This document shows positions 13,920 through 21,507 of a DNA stretch of 41,351 nucleotides, in pieces (the stretch's first letter is position 1; the number at the start of each line of letters is the position of its first letter). Source of the DNA: an uncultured Oscillospiraceae bacterium. GTDB lineage: Bacteria > Bacillota_A > Clostridia > Oscillospirales > Oscillospiraceae. The stretch spans positions 1 to 41,351 of the forward strand of contig CAJTTS010000021.1 in NCBI GenBank assembly GCA_910579155.1, read 5' to 3'. The position numbers and the translations under genes are program-made. The notes beneath the pieces are model-generated. The model did no database searches. It saw only the letters and a list, made by a program, of their open reading frames with translations, and was not told the origin of the DNA.

Positions 13920-14501
13920 ATGGCGATGTCGCTGATCTGGACGGCAATGGTGGGCGCGGCAATTTTATGCGGCCTGGCCACGGGGAACGGCCCGGCGGTG
14001 GCCAGGAGCGCGCTGGACGGCGCCGCCGCCGGAGTGGAGCTGTGCCTTTCCATGATGGGGGTGCTGTGCCTGTGGATGGGGGTGATGGAGGTGATGGAGC
14101 GTTCGGGACTGGCCCGGGGATTGTCCAGGCTGCTGCGGCCCGCCATTCGCCGGCTGTACCCGGACTTTGCCGGGGACCGCCGGGTGATGGACGCGGTGAG
14201 CGCCAACCTGTCCGCCAACCTGCTGGGGCTGGGCAACGCCGCCACGCCCCTGGGGCTGGAGGCCGCCCGGCTGATGGCGGAGCGCACCCCAGGCGTGGCG
14301 TCGGACGGCCTGTGTATGCTGGTGGTGTGCAATACGGCCTCGTTCCAGCTCATCCCCACCACCGTGGCCAGCCTGCGCGCGGCGGCGGGAAGCGTCAACC
14401 CATTTGATATCCTGCCTGCGGTGTGGCTGGCGTCCGCCGTGTCCATTGCGGTGGGGGTCACGGCGGCAAAGCTGTTTGCCCGACTGTGGAGGATACCATG
14501 A
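13920..14501 (+). CDS. spmA: Spore maturation protein A
   Basis: A 193-residue membrane protein matching SpmA in length and sequence. It carries the nucleoside-recognition (Gate) fold with the family stretches GLCLSMMGVLCLWMG-type segment near residue 45, LLRPAIRRLYPD, and SANLSANLLGLGNAATPLGL near residue 100. It is needed with SpmB for spore core dehydration. The ATG at 13920 follows aaaggagggaccgat; the frame open to 13818 includes the ribosome site and is too long. It overlaps spmB by four bases. Confidence 0.94.
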   Translation: MAMSLIWTAMVGAAILCGLATGNGPAVARSALDGAAAGVELCLSMMGVLCLWMGVMEVMERSGLARGLSRLLRPAIRRLYPDFAGDRRVMDAVSANLSANLLGLGNAATPLGLEAARLMAERTPGVASDGLCMLVVCNTASFQLIPTTVASLRAAAGSVNPFDILPAVWLASAVSIAVGVTAAKLFARLWRIP

Positions 14502-15019
14502 TGGATTTACTGTTCACGATGCTGGTGCCCTTCCTCATGCTGGCGGTGGCGCTGTGGGGACTGGTCAGGCGGGTGGACCTGTGGACCGCCCTCACCGACG
14601 GGGCGGAAAAAGGGCTGAAGGTGTCCCTGCGGATCATGCCGCCTCTCATTGGTCTGCTGACGGCGGTATATATGCTCCGGGCGTCCGGGGCGCTGGAACT
14701 GCTGGGAGAGGTGTTGGAACCGGTTCTGTCGGCGGTGGGTATCCCGGTGGAGACCGTTGGCCTGCTGCTGGTGCGGCCGGTGAGCGGCTCCGCCGCCCTG
14801 GGGGTGGGAGCGGAGCTCATCGAGACCTATGGCCCCGACTCCCTGGTGGGCCGGACGGCGGCGGTGATGCTGGGCTCCACCGAGACCACCTTCTATACCG
14901 TGGCGGTGTACTTCGGAGCGGCCAAGGTGGGCAAGACCCGTTACGCAGTCCCGGCGGCGCTGTGCGCGGATATCGCGGGGTTCCTGGCCGCGTCCTGGGC
15001 GGTTCGGCTGCTGTTCTGA
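14498..15019 (+). CDS. spmB: Spore maturation protein B
   Basis: A 173-residue membrane protein matching SpmB, with Gate-type segments GLKVSLRIMPPLIGLLTAVY near residue 40, LLLVRPVSGSAALGV near residue 90 and the closing STETTFYTVAVYFGA near residue 130. Start ATG at 14498 overlaps the spmA stop in ATGATG, with tggagg upstream, so translation is coupled. A second ATG at 14501 is equally in frame. Presence of spmAB and ylbJ shows a lineage that sporulates or did so recently. Confidence 0.93.
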   Translation: MMDLLFTMLVPFLMLAVALWGLVRRVDLWTALTDGAEKGLKVSLRIMPPLIGLLTAVYMLRASGALELLGEVLEPVLSAVGIPVETVGLLLVRPVSGSAALGVGAELIETYGPDSLVGRTAAVMLGSTETTFYTVAVYFGAAKVGKTRYAVPAALCADIAGFLAASWAVRLLF

Positions 15020-15067
15020 TCCATAAAAACACCATCCGGGGCGACCCCGGATGGTGTTTTTATGGAT
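15019..15067. terminator. Bidirectional terminator between spmB and the lipoprotein gene
   Basis: A 23-base-pair perfect stem (15019-15041 with 15045-15067) with a three-base loop cga. The lower stem has ataaaaac/gtttttat, giving a T-rich 3' arm on both strands. It lies between converging genes and should stop both. Confidence 0.85.
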
Positions 15068-15089
15068 GTGGTTTTTGTGGGAGGGGCAG

Positions 15090-16235
15090 TCAGCCCGCGT
15101 CCTCCCCCTGAGCGGCGTAGTCCTCACAGGCGGGGTGGAGGGATTCCGCCCAGGTGTAACCCAGTTCAATAAGCTCCTGGTCGGTATACAGCAGCTTTTG
15201 CGGAGCAGACGGTTCGCCCCCCGGCTCCCCTCCGATTATGGGCCACAGCCCCTGGGGCAGCAGGTGGCGGTAGCCCTGGGGAGTGGACACGATGAGCCAT
15301 AGCTCTGTCTGGGTGCTAACCGGCTCCGCCTCAATGCCGCATTGCAAGCACAGGTACTCCATGGCCATGGCCAGCCCCAGGTCGGAGGCGGGCTCCCCGG
15401 ACAAGGTGTCCAGAGCCAGGTCGGTGCCGTCCTCGCTCCGGGGCCCGGCGGAGGAGCGGACGATGGCGGCCAATTCGTCCACGGTGTATTCCTCTCCGGC
15501 GGAGGGATTGGATTCCAGCAGGGTGGACGCCGCCGTCTCCAGCAGTTGGGCATAGCCCTTTTCCTCCTCCGCCACGGCGTCGGCGCTCTGGTTCCACCCC
15601 AGATGGACCTCGATCACCCGGCGCGTGCCCGTTTCGGGGTAGAGGGAGACGGTAATTTGCCGGATGTCGTGGTGGCGGTAGAGGGCGGGGGCGCTGTAGC
15701 CCGCCAACCGGACCAGTTGCTCGATCAAAGCCTGATCGCCGGAAAAGTAGGAGGCCAAAAAGACGGAGGATTCCCGCTGCGTCCCAATCAGTTTTGCCAG
15801 CTCCTGCCGGACCCCGGCCAGGCCGGTGACCTCCGGCAGGCCGTTCAGCTCGGCGGCGGTGCGGGAATAGGTCAAGCGCAACTCCACCTCGTAGTAGGTG
15901 AGGATGCGGGTGGTGTCGTAACGCAGGGAGCGCACGGAGAACGCGCCCAGAGGGTCCTCATACATCACCTCGTCCCGGGCGTTGGCCAGGTCCGCTTCCA
16001 CATCCCCGGTGTAGTTGTACAGCCGGATGGTGCCCTGAGTCCGGTGGCCGTTGACGAAGTAGAGCATGGCGTTGACCAGCCCCTGATAGGTCTCCGCCCG
16101 GAGGATGGACTCGTCCTCGGTGACGGCGTAGTCCACGTGGGTGGTGATGGTCTCGTGACCCCGCTCCAGCATGGCGGAGCAGCCGCTGAGCAGCAGGGCC
16201 GCGCACAAAACCAGTGGCAAGATGCGCTTGTTCAT
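15090..16235 (-). CDS. Lipoprotein of unknown function
   Basis: A 381-residue exported lipoprotein: basic N terminus, hydrophobic core, and LLSGC with Cys19 as lipid site. The mature protein has no strongly recognised domain. The segment DLGLAMAMEYLCLQCGIEAEPV near residue 290, followed by TELWLIVSTPQGYRHLLPQG, resembles the Cys-containing region of transglutaminase-like folds, but the matching His/Asp are not clear. ATG at 16235 follows GAGGAGGTG; a GTG at 16244 is the alternative. It is the last gene of the minus-strand operon that contains yitT and the topoisomerase genes. Confidence 0.82.
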   Translation of the reverse strand: MNKRILPLVLCAALLLSGCSAMLERGHETITTHVDYAVTEDESILRAETYQGLVNAMLYFVNGHRTQGTIRLYNYTGDVEADLANARDEVMYEDPLGAFSVRSLRYDTTRILTYYEVELRLTYSRTAAELNGLPEVTGLAGVRQELAKLIGTQRESSVFLASYFSGDQALIEQLVRLAGYSAPALYRHHDIRQITVSLYPETGTRRVIEVHLGWNQSADAVAEEEKGYAQLLETAASTLLESNPSAGEEYTVDELAAIVRSSAGPRSEDGTDLALDTLSGEPASDLGLAMAMEYLCLQCGIEAEPVSTQTELWLIVSTPQGYRHLLPQGLWPIIGGEPGGEPSAPQKLLYTDQELIELGYTWAESLHPACEDYAAQGEDAG

Positions 16236-16270
16236 TGGCTGCACCTCCTCGTTGTCACGTTCACGCTTCT

Positions 16271-17137
16271 TTATAAGTCGTTCTTCTTATAGTCCCGGAA
16301 TCCCTCGCCCAGCACCTCGTGGGCGTCGCAGACAATGACGAAGGCGGTGGGGTCGATGTCCTTGACGGTCTCCTTGATGGCGGCGATCTCCCGTTGCTTG
16401 AAGGCGCACATGAGCACGTTCTTTTTCGCCCCGGTGTAGGCCCCCTGGCCGTGGAGGATGGTGACGCCCCGGTCCAGGTTTTTGACGATGGAGTCGGAAA
16501 TCTCCTGGTTCCTGTCGCTGATGATATAGGCCACCTTGGCCGTGTCCATGCCGTAGAGCACTCCGTCCATGACGATGCTGGAGATATACAGCGCCACCAG
16601 GCCGTATAACGCGGCGTACAGGGTGCGGAAGGCCGCGGCTGCCAGCACGATCACCGCTAGGTCGATGCCCATCAGCAGTTTGCCCATGGGCAGCCAGGCC
16701 AGCTTCAGCTTCAACAGCCGGGCCAGCAGGTCGGTGCCGCCGGTGGTGGCGCCCTGCAAAAAGATGAGCCCCAGGGACAGCCCCATTAGAAGCCCGCCGA
16801 AAATGCAGGCCAGCAGCGGTTCCATGGCGGGCCAGTCGTACAGGGGGGTGAGCACGTCGATGAACACCGAGGAGACAAACATGGCATACAGCGACGACAC
16901 CAGCAGCCGTCCGCCGATGAGCTTCCAGCCCAGGACGAACAGCGGTATGTTCAGCACGATGACGGTGACGCCGATGGGGAGGACCGGGACCAGATAATTG
17001 ATGATCTGGGCCACGCCGGTGATTCCGCCGAAGGCGATGCCGTTGGGAACATAGCACCACACGAACCCCAGGGCATAGATGACGGAGGCCAGGGTGATGA
17101 TGAGGAAGGAAACCGCCGGTTTTTTTAAGCGGGCCAT
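16271..17137 (-). CDS. YitT family membrane protein (DUF161 + DUF2179)
   Basis: A 288-residue integral membrane protein. Five to six membrane segments occupy residues 8-200, with the family motifs FVWCYVPNGIAFGGITGVAQ, GLSLGLIFLQGATTGGTDLLA and SSIVMDGVLYGMDTAKVAYI. The C-terminal soluble DUF2179 domain follows (SDRNQEISDSIVKNLDRGVT to DPTAFVIVCDAHEVLGEGF). The cellular role of YitT proteins is unknown. Ribosome site tggaggcgccct lies before the ATG. It starts 14 bases after the upstream topoisomerase gene, so it is in the same transcript. Confidence 0.92.
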   Translation of the reverse strand: MARLKKPAVSFLIITLASVIYALGFVWCYVPNGIAFGGITGVAQIINYLVPVLPIGVTVIVLNIPLFVLGWKLIGGRLLVSSLYAMFVSSVFIDVLTPLYDWPAMEPLLACIFGGLLMGLSLGLIFLQGATTGGTDLLARLLKLKLAWLPMGKLLMGIDLAVIVLAAAAFRTLYAALYGLVALYISSIVMDGVLYGMDTAKVAYIISDRNQEISDSIVKNLDRGVTILHGQGAYTGAKKNVLMCAFKQREIAAIKETVKDIDPTAFVIVCDAHEVLGEGFRDYKKNDL

Positions 17138-17150
17138 AGGGCGCCTCCAA

Positions 17151-19403
17151 TCATAATATGCTCAGTTGCTCCTCCCCCCGGTCCTCCTCCTTGAGGAGGG
17201 CCCCGGCGGCAGGCAGGGACCGGGCCCGGTAGCGGGCGGCGTTGACGATGTGGGTATCGGTCAGAGGCTTGGCCCACGCCACCTTGTGTTTGGCCTTCAC
17301 CGCCATGACCCCCACGCCCTGGGTAGAGCGGGTGGTCTTGGGGGTGAGGGAGGCGGTGTGGAACACCACGCACCGCCCGTCGCTGGAACCCACCGCCATC
17401 TCCTGGTCCTCGGCCAGCAGCAGGGCGGACACAAGGGGGAACTTGTCGCAGTAGGCCCCGGTGAGCTTCTTCCGCCGGGTCTGGGTCTGGTAGGCGGACA
17501 ACTCCACCCGGGCGGCCTTGCCGTTGTCGAAGAAGAACAGCACATGGGCGGAGTAGTCCCCCGGGGCGCAGGCCCAGACGAATTTCTCCTCGCCGTCCAT
17601 GCCCAGCTTGCTGGGCAGGTAGTCCCCCAACACGCTGGCCTTGGCGTCGTCAAAGTCGCTGAGCCGGGTCTTATAGCACTGCTGTTTGTCGGTGAATACC
17701 AGCAGCTCGTCCCCATTGGCGCCCTCCCACTGGAGGAAGGGGCCGTCGCCCTCCTTGTATTTCTGTTCGCCGCTCATGCGCAGGGACTGGGGGGTGATCT
17801 TCTTAAAGTATCCCTCTTTGGAGATAAACACATTCACCGGATAGGAGGGGATTTCCGCCACGGCCGCCGCTTTCTCCTCCTCCGCCTGCTGATATTCGTA
17901 TACGATCTCGGTGCGCCGGGGCGCGGCGTATTTCTTTTTGACGTTTTTCAGCTCGTCGGTGATGATGCTCTTGATGCGGCCCGGCGAGTTGATAATGTCC
18001 TTGAGGTCGGCGATCTCCTCCGCCAGGGCGGCGGTCTCCTCCACCCGCTTGAGGATATATTCCTTGTTGATGTTGCGCAGCTTGATGTCCGCTACATACT
18101 CCGCCTGAACCTGGTCGATGCCGAAGCCGATAATCAGGTTGGGGACCACCTCGGCGTCCTCCTCGGTTTCCCGGATGATCTGAATGGCCTTGTCGATGTC
18201 CAGCAAAATGCGCTTGAGGCCCTTGAGGAGATGGAGCTTCTCCTCCTTCTTCTTGCAGACGTAATAGGTCCGCCGCCGCACGCCGTCCATCCGCCAGGCG
18301 GTCCACTCCTCCAGAATCTCGCTCACCCCCATCACCTTGGGCATGCCTGCGATGAGGATGTTGAAGTTGCAGGAGAAGGTGTCCTGGAGGGGGGTCATCT
18401 GGAACAGCCGGGCCATCAGCTTGTCTGGGTCGGCGCCCCGTTTCAGGTCGATGGCCAGTTTCATGCCGTTCAGGTCGGTCTCGTCCCGCATGTCGGCGAT
18501 CTCCCGGACCTTGCCCCCCTTGACCAGCTCCGCCACTTTGTCCAGGATGGCCTCCACCGTGGTGGAGTAGGGGATTTCAAAGATTTCAATCACGTTGTCC
18601 TCTTTGAGATACCGCCACTTGCCCCGCAGGCGTACCGGTCCCCGGCCGGTGCGGTAAATCTCCGCCAGCGCCGCGCCGTCGTACAGAAGCTGCCCGCCGG
18701 TGGAGAAGTCCGGGGCCTTCAAAATGCCCAGCAGGTCCACGCCGGGGTCCTTGAGGTAGGCGATGGCGGCGTCGCACACCTCGCCCAGGTTGAACCCGCA
18801 CAGGTTGGACGCCATGCCCACGGCGATGCCCTGGTTGGCCGCCACCAGCACATTGGGGAAGGTGGTGGGCAGCAGGGTGGGTTCCATCAGTTTGCCGTCG
18901 TAGTTGGGCACGAAATCCACCGCGTCCTGGTCGATGTCCCGGAACAGCTCCTGACAGATGGAGTCCAGCCGCACCTCGGTGTACCGGGAGGCCGCCCAGG
19001 CCATGTCCCGGGAGTACACCTTGCCGAAGTTGCCCTTGGAGTCCACCAGCGGGTGGAGCAGCGCGCCGTAGCCCCGGCTCAGGCGCACCATGGTGTCGTA
19101 AATGGCCCCGTCGCCGTGGGGGTTGAGCTTCATGGTGGCCCCCACCACGTTGGCGGACTTGGTGCGGGGCTTGGTGAGCAGGCCCATGTCGTACATGGTG
19201 TAGAGCAGCTTGCGGTGGGAGGGCTTGAAGCCGTCGATCTCCGGGATGGCCCGGGAGACGATGACGGACATGGCGTAGGGCATATAGTTGACTTCCAGCG
19301 TCTCGGTGATGGGCTGTTCCAGCACCTGGGCCCGCAGGCCCATGACGTTGGGGTTATCCACTTTTTTCGGGCCATTGTGCTCGGGGGTCTTCTTCTTAGC
19401 CAA
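17151..19403 (-). CDS. Type IIA topoisomerase subunit A (GyrA/ParC-like)
   Basis: A 750-residue DNA cleavage/religation subunit. Catalytic Tyr141 lies in AASRYTEVRL, just after SRDMAWAASR; the LNPHGDGAIYDTMV segment is the helix that binds quinolones, with Gly99 at the position of E. coli GyrA Ser83 and Asp103 at that of Asp87. A C-terminal beta-pinwheel follows from about residue 510, but a canonical GyrA box is not seen; TQTRRKKLTGAY may be its remnant. The start is TTG with AAGGA upstream. Its partner B subunit is two genes earlier in the operon. Lack of the GyrA box points to a decatenating (topoisomerase IV-like) enzyme rather than a supercoiling gyrase, so I give no symbol. Confidence 0.9.
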   Translation of the reverse strand: MAKKKTPEHNGPKKVDNPNVMGLRAQVLEQPITETLEVNYMPYAMSVIVSRAIPEIDGFKPSHRKLLYTMYDMGLLTKPRTKSANVVGATMKLNPHGDGAIYDTMVRLSRGYGALLHPLVDSKGNFGKVYSRDMAWAASRYTEVRLDSICQELFRDIDQDAVDFVPNYDGKLMEPTLLPTTFPNVLVAANQGIAVGMASNLCGFNLGEVCDAAIAYLKDPGVDLLGILKAPDFSTGGQLLYDGAALAEIYRTGRGPVRLRGKWRYLKEDNVIEIFEIPYSTTVEAILDKVAELVKGGKVREIADMRDETDLNGMKLAIDLKRGADPDKLMARLFQMTPLQDTFSCNFNILIAGMPKVMGVSEILEEWTAWRMDGVRRRTYYVCKKKEEKLHLLKGLKRILLDIDKAIQIIRETEEDAEVVPNLIIGFGIDQVQAEYVADIKLRNINKEYILKRVEETAALAEEIADLKDIINSPGRIKSIITDELKNVKKKYAAPRRTEIVYEYQQAEEEKAAAVAEIPSYPVNVFISKEGYFKKITPQSLRMSGEQKYKEGDGPFLQWEGANGDELLVFTDKQQCYKTRLSDFDDAKASVLGDYLPSKLGMDGEEKFVWACAPGDYSAHVLFFFDNGKAARVELSAYQTQTRRKKLTGAYCDKFPLVSALLLAEDQEMAVGSSDGRCVVFHTASLTPKTTRSTQGVGVMAVKAKHKVAWAKPLTDTHIVNAARYRARSLPAAGALLKEEDRGEEQLSIL

Positions 19404-19446
19404 TGGGATCAGTCCTTACTTCGTTTTGAGAAACCTTGGGATTGGG

Positions 19447-19484
19447 CCGCCAAGCCTTCCCCCATGTGGGGGAAGGCTTGGCGG
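19447..19484. repeat. Perfect hairpin between the stalk-domain and topoisomerase A genes
   Basis: A 17-base-pair perfect stem, 19447-19463 with 19468-19484 (arm ccgccaagccttccccc). No T run follows on the minus strand, so the operon probably reads through with partial attenuation. The arm resembles small repetitive palindromes of this group of bacteria. Confidence 0.65.
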
Positions 19485-19511
19485 CGGTTGTTATGCTGAG
19501 ATTTGCCGCTG

Positions 19512-21437
19512 TCAGTTGCTGTAGCCTTCCTGCTCGAGCAGCTCGGCGGCGTCCACCACGTTGGCTCCCTCGGGAGGCTCAACGGCGGGTTGCCCGCTGG
19601 TGGTCTGCTGGGTGGTGGTCATGGTCAGCTTCAGCTCACCCATGTTGGCCGCGTGGCAGGTCATGGTCAGGCTGGAGCCGCTACTGTCCTGAGCGGCGTC
19701 CATGGTGATGCGCATACCGGGCGTACCGTACTGGGCGCTGGTCTCCATTTTCATGGACACGGTGGTTCCGCCCCGGCTGTCTACCTTCATGGTGATGCTG
19801 TACTCCTTGAACTGCTCCTTCACCTCGTCCATATCGACGCCGGCCAGCTCCGCCAGCTCGTCCATGCCAAAGGTGCGGGTGGACACGCCGCCGGAGGTGG
19901 TGAACTTGTCGTCGGAATAGAGCTCGGCCATCAGCATCACCATGCCGTCCATCTCAGACTGCATCGACACGGAGTCGGTGGGGACCAGGCTGGCCAGCAC
20001 CGTGCCCACGGTGAGGTCGGAGGCGTCGGTTCCGGCAAACAGGGCGTCCGCCAGATCCCGGCCAAAATCGAGGCCGCACCACACGTCCTCCTCGCCGCCC
20101 AGCTCATCCAGGATGGGGGCGTGGACCCAGGCCATGCCGTCCCGGTTTAGGATGAACTCCATATCTTTCAAACTGGTGAGCACGGTGCGCAGAAGCTCAA
20201 CCTGCTCGTCCATCTCGTCCAAGTACCAGTAGGTGTCGAGCACGTGCTCCATCAGGGCATCCACCGCGTTGTCGGAGATGGTGACGGAATAGGCGCCGTT
20301 GACGGCCTCGGAGCCCAGCAGGGTCCTGCCGGTCAGGTCCAGCTTGTAGGTCTGGTTTCCGTTCAGGGTGTCAAAGAGGGTGAGGGTGACGCTGCCCCGC
20401 AGAGTCTCGCGCAGGCTCTTCCCCTCCTCCACAGCCGGGGCCCGGTTGGCCTGTACCCGGTTGAGGATGGTGAAGTCCTTGTCGATCTTCGCCGCCAGGG
20501 CCGCCCGGTCCAGCAGGATAGCGGTTTCATACTGGCTGTCCCAGCCCACCTCGTAGCCCAGGGCCTCGGCGATGAAGCGCACGGGGACGTAGGTGCGGCC
20601 GCCCTTGATGTAGGGGGCGCAGTCCATCTCAATGTCCTCCGGCTTGGGGGTGTCCTTGTCGTTGTCGGCGGTGGGGCCCACCTTCACGGTGGTGCTGCCG
20701 ATGGCAAACTCATAGGCATAGCCGTCCACGGTGAACGTCACCACATTGTCCTGGTAGTCTACCTCGCCGCCAAGGGCCTCCACCAGGGCGCGGACGGGCA
20801 CCATGGTGCGGCCGCCGGAAATCTCAGGGGCGGCGTCGGGGAACTGGATGTATTCATTGTTCACCCGCACGCCCACCTGGCCGGGCACGCCGCCCAGGGC
20901 CTCCTTGGTCGTGTCGATGGCCCACTGGTCGTACTCCGCTCTGAGCAGGTCCCAGATCTGGGCGTCCACCATCAAATCCAGGAACTCCTCCTCCGTCATT
21001 CCCAGGGACTCCATGTACTCCTCGGGGGTTTCCCAGAGGCCGGCGTACGCCTGGGTAAAGTAGTCGTAGGCGTTGGCCCTGAACTGCTCCTCCAGGCCGG
21101 GGTGGTCGGCCAGGTACTCGTCCCGGTCGGGGAACAGATCGTTCCAGCCGCCGATCTGGCCGCCTACCACGATGGACGTGGGGCCGTCCTGGCCGCCGAT
21201 GATGCCCAGGGCCTCGTCGACAGTGATCTCCGGCGGGATCGCGCTGATGGGGATGACATCGATGGGGATGACATCGATGGGGATGACATCTCCGGGGTTG
21301 TAGACGGGCGCGGCCTCGCCGTCCACCGTATAGGCGCCGTCCACCGGAGCCGGACCATCGGGGCTGTCCGCAAAGGCGGGAACCGCCAGGGATGCGGCCA
21401 TCATCGCAGATAACAACAGTGCCAGCAGTTTTTTCAT
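19512..21437 (-). CDS. Secreted protein with copper-amine-oxidase-like stalk domain
   Basis: A 641-residue exported protein. A Sec signal peptide covers residues 1-23 (VPAFA cleavage). Residues 50-64 are three copies of DVIPI. The stalk domain (Cu_amine_oxidN type) spans about residues 190-310, shown by VRVNNEYIQFPDAAPEISGG, GRTMVPVRALVEALGGEVDY and GGRTYVPVRFIAEALGYEVG. The rest, to the C terminus, has no recognised domain and ends in an acidic tail. Such stalk domains are thought to bind cell-wall or surface components. A ribosome site aaaaggagg precedes the ATG. Unusually, it sits between the two topoisomerase subunit genes. Confidence 0.85.
   Translation of the reverse strand: MKKLLALLLSAMMAASLAVPAFADSPDGPAPVDGAYTVDGEAAPVYNPGDVIPIDVIPIDVIPISAIPPEITVDEALGIIGGQDGPTSIVVGGQIGGWNDLFPDRDEYLADHPGLEEQFRANAYDYFTQAYAGLWETPEEYMESLGMTEEEFLDLMVDAQIWDLLRAEYDQWAIDTTKEALGGVPGQVGVRVNNEYIQFPDAAPEISGGRTMVPVRALVEALGGEVDYQDNVVTFTVDGYAYEFAIGSTTVKVGPTADNDKDTPKPEDIEMDCAPYIKGGRTYVPVRFIAEALGYEVGWDSQYETAILLDRAALAAKIDKDFTILNRVQANRAPAVEEGKSLRETLRGSVTLTLFDTLNGNQTYKLDLTGRTLLGSEAVNGAYSVTISDNAVDALMEHVLDTYWYLDEMDEQVELLRTVLTSLKDMEFILNRDGMAWVHAPILDELGGEEDVWCGLDFGRDLADALFAGTDASDLTVGTVLASLVPTDSVSMQSEMDGMVMLMAELYSDDKFTTSGGVSTRTFGMDELAELAGVDMDEVKEQFKEYSITMKVDSRGGTTVSMKMETSAQYGTPGMRITMDAAQDSSGSSLTMTCHAANMGELKLTMTTTQQTTSGQPAVEPPEGANVVDAAELLEQEGYSN
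21246..21291. repeat. Three-copy 15-base tandem repeat inside the stalk-domain gene
   Basis: The 15-base unit atcgatggggatgac is repeated in tandem about three times. It keeps the reading frame and encodes DVIPI units at residues 50-64 (minus strand). Copy-number change would lengthen or shorten the linker without breaking the frame. Confidence 0.85.
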
Positions 21438-21507
21438 GATGTTTTCCTCCTTTTAGTGTGTTCAATATCTATATTGGTTCGCCGCACCCGCGGCGGAAGT
21501 CACGATG

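Noticed and set aside
17166..19499. 777-residue open frame on the plus strand
   Set aside because: It is the antisense of the topoisomerase A gene, whose catalytic motifs are clear. High GC causes long antisense frames here.
21246..21291. CRISPR-like short repeat array
   Set aside because: The units are directly tandem without spacers and encode a protein repeat in frame. No CRISPR array or cas gene is seen anywhere in the window.
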